Notes: a model not told the origin generated them from the sequence alone. A stretch of DNA of 19,360 nucleotides from Bacillota bacterium (GCA_023422095.1 JAEZSD010000002.1:1-19360), one strand, 5' to 3'; shown: positions 1-7,384, numbered from the stretch's first letter. Program-made: numbers and translations.

Positions 1-62
1 ATCAATATTGAAAGACAAAACACGAACAGGAGAATGTACAAGAAATTAAATAAGAAATCCAT
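1..62 (-). CDS. rseP: N-terminus of probable RseP/M50 site-2 protease (partial, runs off the window)
   Basis: Only the first 20 codons are present, starting from the ATG at 62-60, five bases after the dxr stop. The peptide begins MDFLFNFLYILLFVFCLSIL, a single hydrophobic segment. This fits the N-terminal membrane helix of RseP-type intramembrane metalloproteases, but the HExxH zinc motif would lie beyond the window edge and cannot be seen. The call rests mainly on position: rseP directly follows cdsA-dxr in most Bacillota. A short SD-like AGTAGG overlaps the dxr stop, so translation is probably coupled. Another membrane protein is possible. Confidence 0.55.
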   Translation of the reverse strand, partial: MDFLFNFLYILLFVFCLSIL

Positions 63-67
63 AATAC

Positions 68-1213
68 CTACTTTTCGATTAATTCGATTGCGTTTTTACG
101 CGTGATGGCATCAACCCTTAAAATATCATCAATGGTTGGATGCTCAATATTAAGATGGCTTTTCATCAAGACTGAAATGACTCTTTCAATATCAAGGAAG
201 GAGATCTTTCCTTCAAGAAAAGCCGCGACCGCTACTTCGTTAGCAGCATTTAAGACAGTGCCAAATGTTCCCTTATCTTCGATGACCTTCTTTGCCCATT
301 TAATAACGGGATATCTTTTTAAAGATAGACTCGAGAAATGATATGAATCGAACTGGTGATAATCAGAACATAAGTAAGTCTTATACACGCACATCCCTTG
401 CGTTAAAGCATAGGTGATAGGAACACGCATATCGGGTTTCCCGATATCTAAGCGATAGGTTCCATCTTTGTATTGTACCATAGAGTGAATCATAGATTCG
501 TCATGAATAATAACTTTAATCTTTTTGTAAGGATAGTCGAATAAATAATGAGCCTCGATAATCTCAAAAGTCTTATTCATCATACTAGCACTATCGATGG
601 TAATTTTATTACCCATCTTCCAAGTGGGATGACGAAGGGCTTGTTGAGGAGTAACTTTTCTTAAATCTTTACGAGATAAATCTCTAAAGCTTCCTCCGCT
701 AGCGGTTAGAATAAGATTTTTGACATTTTTAGAATCAACCGACAGGCATTTAGCTAAAGCGACATGCTCGCTATCAATGGGGATTAGTTTACCTCTGCCG
801 TCGGCTAAGATATTTTTAAGCAACTCACCACCTACCACGAGACTTTCTTTGTTGGCTAAAGCAAGAATGCGATTATTTTCCAAAGTGGCCAAAGAGGGAA
901 GCAAACCAACGAAGCCAACCAAGGCATTAATTACCATTTCAACTTGTGATTCTTTGATTAATGAAATAAGGCCACTATCGCCATAGAAAAAGCGAAGATT
1001 GGGATATTTTTTTTGATATTTTTCCATCGCCTGTTTTTCTTTAATGCAAATCATTTCCACGGATGGGAATGTCTTTAGGATTGAGGATATATTTCGTGTC
1101 CGATGACCAACTGAAAATGCTTTCAACAAAAAATCTCCAGGATGATGTTTAATCACATCTAGGGATTGACTACCAATTGATCCGGAAGCACCTAGAAGAC
1201 AAATACTGATCAT
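68..1213 (-). CDS. dxr: 1-deoxy-D-xylulose 5-phosphate reductoisomerase (Dxr/IspC)
   Basis: Converts 1-deoxy-D-xylulose 5-phosphate to 2-C-methyl-D-erythritol 4-phosphate with NADPH in the cytosol, the first committed step of the MEP isoprenoid pathway. The 381 residues match the usual length. The N-terminus carries the NADPH-binding LLGASGSIG (6-14). NKES at 121-124 and the metal-binding DSEH (D147, E149) follow. The substrate loop RHPTWKMG (194-201, with H195 and W198) and NKTFEIIEAH (213-222, E217 and E220) complete the active site. The start ATG overlaps the cdsA TGA as ATGA, so translation is coupled in a uppS-cdsA-dxr-rseP unit. That unit links isoprenoid precursor supply, undecaprenyl-PP synthesis and CDP-diacylglycerol synthesis. 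All key residues appear present. Confidence 0.97.
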   Translation of the reverse strand: MISICLLGASGSIGSQSLDVIKHHPGDFLLKAFSVGHRTRNISSILKTFPSVEMICIKEKQAMEKYQKKYPNLRFFYGDSGLISLIKESQVEMVINALVGFVGLLPSLATLENNRILALANKESLVVGGELLKNILADGRGKLIPIDSEHVALAKCLSVDSKNVKNLILTASGGSFRDLSRKDLRKVTPQQALRHPTWKMGNKITIDSASMMNKTFEIIEAHYLFDYPYKKIKVIIHDESMIHSMVQYKDGTYRLDIGKPDMRVPITYALTQGMCVYKTYLCSDYHQFDSYHFSSLSLKRYPVIKWAKKVIEDKGTFGTVLNAANEVAVAAFLEGKISFLDIERVISVLMKSHLNIEHPTIDDILRVDAITRKNAIELIEK

Positions 1214-2250
1214 ATTAGAAACAATAAATCCGAACCTAAATTAGCAATAATCCAAACAAAAATTGCCGAAACCATTAACGAGAATAGCAAAGAATCAATT
1301 CTATCGAGAACACCACCGTGCCCAGGAAGTATATTGCCAAAATCTTTTATTTCATAAAAACGCTTAATAGAACTAAGAACAAAATCACCTAAAGTAGAGA
1401 AGAAAGGTATCAACGCGGATAATGTAACAATAAAATACCAGTGGTTCAAATCTAGGAATCCTTCTAATAAAGGATGGCCTAATGCGGCTAGCCCAATTCC
1501 AAAACCTGCTGAAAAAACAAATGATGTGGCGAGTCCTCCAACAAATCCGGCATAGGTTTTTTTCGGTGAAATGCGTTCGTTAATCTTGCGTTTTCCGAAA
1601 AATAGTCCGAAGAAATAAGCCCCAGTATCAGTCATAAATGTGGCAATAAGAACATAAACGATGAGTAATGATGCTTCAAAAGAATCATATAAGTTGAATA
1701 AGGGAGCTGTAAAATCATTGTCGGGTAACCAATGGATATAAGAAGGATAGAATCTTAGAAATAGTAAGCTCTGAAGACCAAAAGAAATAACGACTAGCAT
1801 CGTAAAAAGGAAGGTTGCATCTCTTACAGTAAAGGAAGAGAAGAACACCACCATTAAGAAAAGCAAAGCAAAACCAATGAAGACCAATAAAACAGAGATA
1901 TGAAGCTGGGAAAAATAAGAATATAGGTGAAACCATGTATTACTTGTAATTGTCTTAAAGAGTTCAATTAAAAATGGCCAAAACACCATAAATAAACATA
2001 GTACTATGCTTATTAAATTCAGCCCAATCAAGTAAGGTACAGATTTTTTGACTTTCAAACAACGTATAATCTCAATGGTTGAAAGAACTGATAAAACAAC
2101 CACTAATGCAGCATAGAACCAGTCACCTAAAAATATGAATGGAACAATAACCGCAATGCCGACAACAGCAGTAATGATTCTTGTTTTCATCGATGCTTTT
2201 GTACTTTTAGTTATTTCATTGGGCTTAATTATTTGTTCGTTCTTATTCAT
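1210..2250 (-). CDS. cdsA: Phosphatidate cytidylyltransferase (CDP-diglyceride synthase)
   Basis: Makes CDP-diacylglycerol from CTP and phosphatidic acid at the membrane, the branch point for phospholipids. The family signature lies at about 293-319 (LSSIKRFYEIKD then PGHGGVLDRID). The upstream conserved DTGAYFFG with FGKRKINERISPKKT lies at about 208-232. Several hydrophobic segments (for example 24-42, 45-60, 73-97, 116-138, 146-167, 194-206, 236-257, 271-288 and 322-345) indicate a polytopic protein. At 346 residues it is longer than the typical 260-270; the extra length is mostly an N-terminal polar tail and extra hydrophobic segments between 70 and 190. I chose the ATG at 2250 because GGAGG sits at 2259-2263, 8 bases upstream. 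A longer frame reading back to 2286 would place that SD inside the gene. It overlaps the uppS 3' end by 8 bases. Confidence 0.95.
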   Translation of the reverse strand: MNKNEQIIKPNEITKSTKASMKTRIITAVVGIAVIVPFIFLGDWFYAALVVVLSVLSTIEIIRCLKVKKSVPYLIGLNLISIVLCLFMVFWPFLIELFKTITSNTWFHLYSYFSQLHISVLLVFIGFALLFLMVVFFSSFTVRDATFLFTMLVVISFGLQSLLFLRFYPSYIHWLPDNDFTAPLFNLYDSFEASLLIVYVLIATFMTDTGAYFFGLFFGKRKINERISPKKTYAGFVGGLATSFVFSAGFGIGLAALGHPLLEGFLDLNHWYFIVTLSALIPFFSTLGDFVLSSIKRFYEIKDFGNILPGHGGVLDRIDSLLFSLMVSAIFVWIIANLGSDLLFLI

Positions 2251-2959
2251 GTGACAAACCTCCAAAGCGACGAGAGCGCTTAGCATATTCAGTTAGAGCG
2301 TTTCTAAATTGTTCTTTATCAAAGTCTGGCCAAGGAGTAAGGGTGAAAATAAATTCAGCATAGGCTAACTGCCAAGGAAGGAAATTTGATGTTCGCATTT
2401 CCCCACTAGTGCGAATTAATAAATCCACTGGCGGTAAACCTTTTGTGTATAGATAATCTTCGAAATTGCTTTCGTTGAGTTCTTCAATCTTTTTTTGATT
2501 GTTTATAACATCACATGCAAAGGCTTTTGCGGCTCTAATTATTTCGGCTTTTCCTCCGTAATTTAGACAAATGTTAAAAACAAAATCGTGACAATCCTTT
2601 GTTTTTTCCATCGCATCATTAACAATTTTTTGGGTTTTGATAGGCAATTTTGACAAGTCACCAGAAGCCAGGATGTGGCAACCTTCCTTAATCATACGAT
2701 TAATTTGTTTAGTGAAGAAGATTTCTAGATATTTAAAGAGGTGATTGATTTCACTCTTTGGACGATTCCAGTTCTCGGTTGAGAAAGCATATAGGGACAT
2801 GACTTCGACACCCTGTTCACGGCATTCTTCGTAAATATCGATGACGCGATCACAGCCAGCCTTATGACCTAAAAAACGCGGAAGACCACGAGCGGTGGCC
2901 CATCTTCCGTTTCCATCCATAATGAAGGCTATATGTTTTAAGGATGCTATCTTCGCCAT
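2243..2959 (-). CDS. uppS: Undecaprenyl diphosphate synthase (cis-prenyltransferase)
   Basis: Condenses isopentenyl diphosphate with farnesyl diphosphate to make the C55 lipid carrier for wall and glycan polymers. The 238 residues match the family. Motifs in order are HIAFIMDGNGRWA (9-21, catalytic D15), SLYAFSTENWNRP (55-67), NICLNYGG (129-136) and the diphosphate-binding LLIRTSGEMRTSNF (180-193, with R183, R189 and S191), ending with WQLAYAE (E202). It is the first gene after the frr terminator. There is no SD upstream of the ATG, and a TATACT box lies only 14 bases upstream, so the transcript leader is probably very short. It heads the uppS-cdsA-dxr-rseP unit, overlapping cdsA by 8 bases. 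Confidence 0.97.
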   Translation of the reverse strand: MAKIASLKHIAFIMDGNGRWATARGLPRFLGHKAGCDRVIDIYEECREQGVEVMSLYAFSTENWNRPKSEINHLFKYLEIFFTKQINRMIKEGCHILASGDLSKLPIKTQKIVNDAMEKTKDCHDFVFNICLNYGGKAEIIRAAKAFACDVINNQKKIEELNESNFEDYLYTKGLPPVDLLIRTSGEMRTSNFLPWQLAYAEFIFTLTPWPDFDKEQFRNALTEYAKRSRRFGGLSHE

Positions 2960-2973
2960 ATTAAATCTATTTT

Positions 2974-3002
2974 AGTATACACAAAAACAGAAAAAATACC
3001 TA
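2974..3002 (-). promoter_or_regulatory. Putative promoter of the uppS-cdsA-dxr-rseP unit
   Basis: TATACT (2979-2974) lies 14 bases upstream of the uppS ATG, predicting a start of transcription near 2967 and a leader of about 8 bases. The best -35 at 17-base spacing is TAGGTA (3002-2997), a weak match. A promoter is expected here because the strong frr terminator ends just upstream. Confidence 0.5.
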
Positions 3003-3013
3003 GAAACATAAAT

Positions 3014-3039
3014 GAAAAAAGGAAGGCTTAACCTTCCTT
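3014..3039 (-). terminator. Intrinsic terminator after frr
   Basis: On the minus strand an 8-bp perfect stem AAGGAAGG/CCTTCCTT (3039-3032 with 3026-3019) has a 5-base loop and is followed by a run of T (3020-3015). The stem starts at the second base of the frr TAA stop codon. It separates the rpsB-tsf-pyrH-frr unit from uppS. Confidence 0.88.
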
Positions 3040-3583
3040 ATACGACCATTATTTCTTTTTCTTTTTCGAGGCAGATTTCATCAATTTTTTGAATTGCTTC
3101 ATCTGTTACTTTTTGAATATCCTCAAGAATCTTTTTTTGATAATCTTCGGGATAAGTATCATCGCTCTTTACCAGGTCAACGTAGTCCCTACGTATATTG
3201 CGAATTGCGACTTTTGCTTCTTCGCCATATTTTTTGGCTTGTTTAGATAATTCTCTTCTTCGATCTTCAGTAAGAGCAGGAATCATCAAGCGAATGCTTG
3301 TTCCTTCATTGATGGGGTTAAAGCCAAGGCTGGAAGCATTGATAGCTGTTAAAATGGCTTTCATGTCATTGCGATCATAAGGTTTTATGAGAAGTTGACG
3401 TGGTTCTGGCACTGAGATTGAGGATATCTGATTGACTGGCGTTGGAGAGCCATAGTAGTCAATCATCAAAGTTGATAAAATAGCGGGGTTAGCCCGGCCA
3501 GTCCTCAAAGTCACCAAAGAGGTCCTCAGTGATTCGATGGATTTCTCCATTCTTTGTTGTGAATCAAGTACGATTTCATCCAT
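3038..3583 (-). CDS. frr: Ribosome recycling factor
   Basis: Acts with EF-G to split post-termination ribosomes in the cytosol. The 181 residues are near the usual 185. Family hallmarks are visible: LRTGRANPAIL near residues 26-36, VPEPRQLLIKPYD near 58-70, IPALTEDRRREL near 105-116, and RNIRRD near 128-133 in the three-helix bundle, with the alpha/beta domain between. It lies 3 bases after the pyrH stop with AAGGAG embedded at the end of pyrH, so the two are coupled. The stop codon runs straight into an intrinsic terminator. Order rpsB-tsf-pyrH-frr is one of the best conserved in bacteria. Confidence 0.97.
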   Translation of the reverse strand: MDEIVLDSQQRMEKSIESLRTSLVTLRTGRANPAILSTLMIDYYGSPTPVNQISSISVPEPRQLLIKPYDRNDMKAILTAINASSLGFNPINEGTSIRLMIPALTEDRRRELSKQAKKYGEEAKVAIRNIRRDYVDLVKSDDTYPEDYQKKILEDIQKVTDEAIQKIDEICLEKEKEIMVV

Positions 3584-3586
3584 ATG

Positions 3587-4306
3587 TTATTCTCCTTTTT
3601 TGCAGACAGTTCCGATATCTCGCCCTTCAATTACACGGCGGAAGTTTGCAGGATCCGCCATTGAGAAGACACGAATTTCGATATCGTGGTCCTTAATTAA
3701 TTGTACAGCAGAAAGGTCCATGATTTGAAGTTTCATTTCTAACATCTCTTTATAAGTGATGACCGGATAGAACTTAGCATTAGGGTCACTGGTGGGGTCG
3801 CTAGAATATACTCCATCAACTCCATTTTTGCCCATTAAGATGGCATCACAGTGAAGTTCTAAGGCCCTCAATGTGGCAGCAGTATCAGTGGTGAAGAATG
3901 GTTTGCCTGTTCCCCCTGCGAGAAAGACCACTTCGCCATTTTTCATAGCTAAATCGGCATTATCTATCTCATATGGTTCAGTGACACCTTCAATGGCGGG
4001 AATCGCAGATAAAACGCGACTTGCCACTCCGTATTTTTTTAATGATGAGGCTAAAGCAACAGCGTTAATTACTGTTCCAAGCATGCCCATATAATCAGCA
4101 GAGACATCTTCAATGCCAATATCTTTGGCAAGTTTTCCTCGCCAAATATTTCCAGCTCCAATCACGACGCAAATTTCAATTTTCTTGTCGTGAATAGTGT
4201 TGATGGCTTGAGCAATTTTATCAAGGGATTTAACATCGATAATTTGCATGCCTGACTTCTCTTTTAGGGCCTCGCCACTAAGCTTCAATAAAACTCTTTT
4301 GTACAT
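3587..4306 (-). CDS. pyrH: UMP kinase
   Basis: Phosphorylates UMP to UDP with ATP, feeding pyrimidine nucleotides and UDP-sugars; in the family it is a hexameric cytosolic amino-acid-kinase-fold enzyme, usually activated by GTP and inhibited by UTP. The 239 residues are full length. Motifs: KLSGEAL (8-14), GAGNIWRG (50-57), ADYMGMLGTVINA (70-82), GGTGKPFFTTDTAATLRA (131-148) and LMGKNGVDGVYSSDP (157-171). Its SD AAGGAGG (4317-4311) directly follows the U-tract of a hairpin between tsf and pyrH. Expression of pyrH and frr therefore probably depends on read-through or an unseen promoter within tsf. Confidence 0.97.
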   Translation of the reverse strand: MYKRVLLKLSGEALKEKSGMQIIDVKSLDKIAQAINTIHDKKIEICVVIGAGNIWRGKLAKDIGIEDVSADYMGMLGTVINAVALASSLKKYGVASRVLSAIPAIEGVTEPYEIDNADLAMKNGEVVFLAGGTGKPFFTTDTAATLRALELHCDAILMGKNGVDGVYSSDPTSDPNAKFYPVITYKEMLEMKLQIMDLSAVQLIKDHDIEIRVFSMADPANFRRVIEGRDIGTVCKKGE

Positions 4307-4317
4307 AAAACCTCCTT

Positions 4318-4344
4318 AAAAAAAGAAACACTAAAGTGTTTCTT
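4318..4344 (-). terminator. Intrinsic terminator or attenuator between tsf and pyrH
   Basis: Minus-strand stem AAGAAACAC/GTGTTTCTT (4344-4336 with 4331-4323), 9 bp with a 4-base loop, leads into a run of T reaching 4318. It begins 6 bases after the tsf stop. The pyrH SD starts immediately after the T run at 4317 and its ATG is at 4306. No promoter fits between, so this should be a partial terminator setting the ratio of rpsB-tsf to pyrH-frr mRNA. Confidence 0.8.
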
Positions 4345-4350
4345 GTTTCA

Positions 4351-5229
4351 TTAATTGACTTGACTCATGACTTCACTTGCGAAGTCGTCTTGACGCTTTT
4401 CAATGCCCTCTCCAACTTGGTAACGGACAAATTTCAAAAGCTTTACATTCTTTTCCTTTAAGATTTGCTCAATTGTTTTCGAATCATCAATAAGAAATGG
4501 TTGAGCCATTAAGGTAACTTCGGCAAAGTGTTTATTCACTTTTCCAGCGATGATTTTTTCAAGGACTGGAAGTGGTTTGTTCGCTAATTTTTCATCGTTC
4601 TTGCTAGCTGCTAATTCCACTTCTGTTTCGTGTTTGACGACTTCACTGGGAATATCTTCAACACTAAGATAGGTTGGGTTATTAGCGGCGATGTGCATGG
4701 CGAGTTGTTTTCCAAACTCCACATCTTGTTTATCCAATAAAGCGATGACGGAAATTTTTCCACCCATATGTGTATATGAGGCAGCTAATTCATTTCCAGT
4801 CTCAGCAATTATTTGATAACGACGAAGATCTAATTTTTCTCCTAATTTGACAGTTGCATCTGTGAAAAGAGGCGATGTAATAGAACGAGCTTCTTCGATA
4901 CTACTTGGTTCTTTGTCCAGTAATAATGCGGCGATTTCTTCAACTAATTGATGAAATGGATCGCTCTTTGCCACAAAATCAGTTTCACAGTTAACTTCAA
5001 CGATAACTGAGACTTGGCATTCGGGACATGATTTGACAAATGTCAATCCTTCGGCAGCAATACGATTTGCTTTCTTAGCCATTTTGGCTAATCCTTTTTC
5101 GCGGAGATAATCGCTTGCGCGGTCTAAATCGCTATCATTAGCAAGTAGAGCGGCTTTGCAATCCATCAGGCCAGCGCCAGTTCTCTCGCGAAGATCTTTA
5201 ATTAAATCAATTAAACTTTTTTCGGCCAT
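4351..5229 (-). CDS. tsf: Translation elongation factor Ts
   Basis: Nucleotide exchange factor that releases GDP from EF-Tu in the cytosol. The 292 residues match the family. The N-terminal UBA-like domain has LRERTGAGLMDCKAAL (13-28). The EF-Tu-contacting core has EVNCETDFVA (78-87), then YTHMGGKISVIA near 152-163, HIAANNPTYLS near 179-189, and C-terminal VRYQVGEGIEKRQDDFA. A CPEC pair at 68-71 and C81 are unusual additions near the TDFV motif. The start ATG overlaps the rpsB TAA as TAATG, and AGGAG lies upstream, so it is coupled to rpsB. Confidence 0.97.
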   Translation of the reverse strand: MAEKSLIDLIKDLRERTGAGLMDCKAALLANDSDLDRASDYLREKGLAKMAKKANRIAAEGLTFVKSCPECQVSVIVEVNCETDFVAKSDPFHQLVEEIAALLLDKEPSSIEEARSITSPLFTDATVKLGEKLDLRRYQIIAETGNELAASYTHMGGKISVIALLDKQDVEFGKQLAMHIAANNPTYLSVEDIPSEVVKHETEVELAASKNDEKLANKPLPVLEKIIAGKVNKHFAEVTLMAQPFLIDDSKTIEQILKEKNVKLLKFVRYQVGEGIEKRQDDFASEVMSQVN

Positions 5230-6287
5230 TATTTAATCTCCTCTTTCTTTACTTCAGAAGGTTGAGCATCAGCAACTTTAGCTTCTCCATCCCTTTTAAC
5301 AAATGGTCTACGTGGACCATATCGACGGTTGTCATCTCTATCTCTAGAGTATCCGCGGGAACCTTCACCACGATCATAAGCTTCTTGACGAGCGGCTCTT
5401 TCAGCGCGAATGCGAGCTAATTTCTCAGCATTCTCTTTATCGGTTTGACGGATAACGTCTTTCATTGTGACTTCGTCGCCTTCATCTTTAACATAAGCGA
5501 CAACTGGGAGTCCACCTTTGCTCTCAACGATGGCATCAGCAATGACAGCAAGAATTAGGCTGACAGAACGGACAGCATCATCGTTAGCTGGTAAAACGTA
5601 GTCAACGACATCTGGATCACTGTTAGTGTCCACGATGGCAAAGACAGGAATACCTAATTTGCGAGCTTCCGCGACAGCGTTGTGCTCAATGCGAGGATCG
5701 ACCACAAAGACTGCGTTTGGAGTACGGCGCATCTCTTTAATGCCTTCTAAGTTTTTGGATAGCTTTTCTTTTTGCTTTCTTAACTCAGCGGCTTCTTTCT
5801 TTGGAAGGAGGTCTAATTCGCCCTCTTCTTCTCTTCTTTGTAATTCTTTTAAGTATCTAATACGGCCTTGGATGGTCTTGAAATTGGTCAAGGTTCCACC
5901 GAGCCAGTGATTAGTCATGTAGAAAGAACCAGAACGTAAAGCCTCAGCCATGACAGCTTCTTGGCATTGTTTCTTAGTTCCGACAAATAAAATTTTTCCA
6001 CCATTATCAACGATTTCTTTCATTGCTTTGTAAGCGTTGGCAATCAAAGTAACGGTTTTGGCTAAATCGATAATGTAGACACCATTTCTAGCACCATAGA
6101 TGTATTTCTTCATCTTTGGATTCCAGCGACGGGTTTGGTGTCCAAAATGTGCGCCAGCTTCTAACAATTTTTTCATTGTAATAACTGGTGCATCAGGATC
6201 ATGCACGACAGATGCCATTGTAGGGGCAACTACTGCTACTGGGGTTTCTTCTTCAACTTCAGCAACAACTTTCTTTTCTTCACTCAT
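5229..6287 (-). CDS. rpsB: 30S ribosomal protein S2, with long N- and C-terminal extensions
   Basis: S2 binds late on the back of the 30S subunit near S1/bS21 and the 3' end of 16S rRNA. The core starts at about residue 38 (MKKLLEAGAHFGHQTRRWNPKM), continues with NHWLGGTLTNFKTI (126-139), the coiled-coil hairpin 145-185, VDPRIEHNAVAEA (197-208), and ends near 265. The protein is 352 residues against roughly 230-260 for the compact family. There is an acidic N-terminal tail of about 37 residues and a charged, probably disordered C-terminal tail (about 275-352) with a basic RG-rich stretch. The ATG at 6287 is chosen because GGAGG lies at 6296-6300, 8 bases upstream. A GTG at 6338 is in frame but has no SD and would include the leader hairpin. 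Confidence 0.97.
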   Translation of the reverse strand: MSEEKKVVAEVEEETPVAVVAPTMASVVHDPDAPVITMKKLLEAGAHFGHQTRRWNPKMKKYIYGARNGVYIIDLAKTVTLIANAYKAMKEIVDNGGKILFVGTKKQCQEAVMAEALRSGSFYMTNHWLGGTLTNFKTIQGRIRYLKELQRREEEGELDLLPKKEAAELRKQKEKLSKNLEGIKEMRRTPNAVFVVDPRIEHNAVAEARKLGIPVFAIVDTNSDPDVVDYVLPANDDAVRSVSLILAVIADAIVESKGGLPVVAYVKDEGDEVTMKDVIRQTDKENAEKLARIRAERAARQEAYDRGEGSRGYSRDRDDNRRYGPRRPFVKRDGEAKVADAQPSEVKKEEIK

Positions 6288-6411
6288 TATATGAGCCTCC
6301 TTATGTTTAACCTCCACTGCTTCGAAAAACTCAACCACTCAAGCTATCATTAGCTGAGCACAAAGGGAGTTCAATTCACAGTGTGTGTAGTCTGTGATAT
6401 TATTCACAGCG
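6288..6411 (-). promoter_or_regulatory. Structured 5' leader of rpsB (candidate autoregulatory element)
   Basis: About 120 bases between the probable promoter and the rpsB SD hold several pairings. CTGTGA (6409-6404) pairs with TCACAG (6397-6392), which can instead pair with a second CTGTGA (6381-6376), so the two hairpins exclude each other. A third hairpin (6358-6338) has an 8-bp stem CTCAGCTA/TAGC-TGAG with one bulge. I do not recognise a described family. S2 is known to repress its own operon through an rpsB leader in Gammaproteobacteria; an equivalent role here is inference. Confidence 0.5.
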
Positions 6412-6417
6412 TCAATT

Positions 6418-6446
6418 ATTTTATCAAAGGGTTATATATATAACAA
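6418..6446 (-). promoter_or_regulatory. Putative rpsB promoter region
   Basis: TTGTTA (6446-6441), 17 bases, then TAAAAT (6423-6418) is a plausible sigma-A promoter. It overlaps a perfect 14-bp palindrome (6431-6444) just after the xerC stop. Overlapping alternatives exist: TTGATA (6427-6422)-N17-AATAAT (6404-6399), which would place the CTGTGA palindrome over the -10, and a TTGACG at 6415. Which one is used cannot be decided from the sequence. Confidence 0.45.
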
Positions 6447-6447
6447 G

Positions 6448-7365
6448 TTATTTATCGGAATTTTTAGGTTTATTAGCTCTTGGAAAGGCATCAGAATAGA
6501 TTTTCTTTTTCGCTTCTTCGGTGACATGTGTATAGACTTGGGTGGCATTAATGCTTGAATGACCCAGCAATTCTTGAATAACGCGTAAGTCCGCTCCGTT
6601 TTCGAGCAAGTGAGTAGCAAAACTATGGCGAAAAATATGTGGATGAAGTCCCAAATAGTCTCCAGTTTTCTTTTCAATATTATTGAGAATGAACTCTAAG
6701 CCACGTGTGGTTAATCTTCGACCTTTCTCATTCAGAAATAATGCGGGGGTCATTTCTTTGTTTCTTGAAAGTAATTGGTTTCGCTGGTCCTGAATATAAG
6801 TGGAAAGAGCGTCCCTACATTCAGTTGTGAATGGCAATAGTCTTTCTTTTCGGCCCTTTCCAAAAACACGAGCAATCCTCGTCTTTAGGTTTATATCTTG
6901 AACATCTAAATTAACTAACTCACTGGCTCGAGTTCCACAATAATAAAGCATCATCAGTATCGCTTGGTCACGGATTACAATCTCGTCATTCCTTCGGAGA
7001 TTGGCCTTGAACAGGTCATCAATTTGCTCTTTATAAAGAAAATGAGGATATCTTTTGTCGGTTTTTGGGGCTGTAATCAACGCGAATGGATTTGCAGGAA
7101 CATAGGACGAGCTAACCATAAACCCATAAAAATGTTTTAGAGCCGATAACCGTCGTTTACAAGACCGTTTATTCACTCCGCTTTGCAATTCTTTTGTTAA
7201 AAAATTACGAATAACTAATAAATCAACCTGGTCCATTAAAATTCCTTCTATTTCTAGAAAATTAAAAAACTTTTCAATGTCTCTACGATAGCTATCAATA
7301 GTCTGTAGAGAATAGTTTCTTTCATCTTTTAAGTGATTGAGGAATTCCTTGGTCGGTTTATTCAT
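6448..7365 (-). CDS. xerC: Tyrosine recombinase XerC/XerD family (chromosome dimer resolution)
   Basis: A site-specific tyrosine recombinase that with a partner resolves chromosome dimers at dif. The 305 residues show the N-terminal SAM-like core-binding domain (about 1-90) and the catalytic domain. All six catalytic residues are visible: R146 (in YCGTRASEL), K170 (in FGKGRKER), H243 and R246 (in HPHIFRHSFATH), H269 (in LLGHSS) and nucleophile Y278 (in ATQVYTHV). Position between topA and rpsB matches codV/xerC in Bacilli, with trmFO, hslVU and codY missing. It follows the topA terminator and has no SD; a TATGAT box ends 6 bases before the ATG, predicting a leaderless mRNA. XerD versus XerC cannot be separated by motif alone; context favours XerC. 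Confidence 0.85.
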   Translation of the reverse strand: MNKPTKEFLNHLKDERNYSLQTIDSYRRDIEKFFNFLEIEGILMDQVDLLVIRNFLTKELQSGVNKRSCKRRLSALKHFYGFMVSSSYVPANPFALITAPKTDKRYPHFLYKEQIDDLFKANLRRNDEIVIRDQAILMMLYYCGTRASELVNLDVQDINLKTRIARVFGKGRKERLLPFTTECRDALSTYIQDQRNQLLSRNKEMTPALFLNEKGRRLTTRGLEFILNNIEKKTGDYLGLHPHIFRHSFATHLLENGADLRVIQELLGHSSINATQVYTHVTEEAKKKIYSDAFPRANKPKNSDK

Positions 7366-7371
7366 AACAAC

Positions 7372-7377
7372 ATCATA
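7372..7377 (-). promoter_or_regulatory. Putative -10 box of xerC (leaderless start predicted)
   Basis: TATGAT (7377-7372) is 6 bases upstream of the xerC ATG (7365), so transcription would start at or next to the A of the ATG. No good -35 is seen at 16-18 bases. There is no SD between the terminator and the ATG. Confidence 0.35.
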
Positions 7378-7384
7378 CTACATA

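Noticed and set aside
720..986. Plus-strand open frame opposite dxr, and similar frames opposite pyrH, tsf, rpsB and topA
   Set aside because: All lie within well-supported genes, lack family motifs and promoters, and are explained by codon bias of the real strand.
1210..2286. Longer cdsA reading frame starting at 2286
   Set aside because: A strong SD at 2259-2263 lies inside that extension, and the ATG at 2250 follows it at ideal spacing.
6283..6295. Identical 13-base palindrome CTCATATAATGAG at the rpsB start and at 12783-12795 near lepB
   Set aside because: A few 13-base matches are expected by chance in an AT-rich window of this size, and the contexts differ (SD-led start versus -10 box).
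6448..7365. XerC-like recombinase as sign of an integrated mobile element
   Set aside because: Sequence and position match the chromosomal xerC/codV gene; no attachment-site repeats or cargo genes are nearby.
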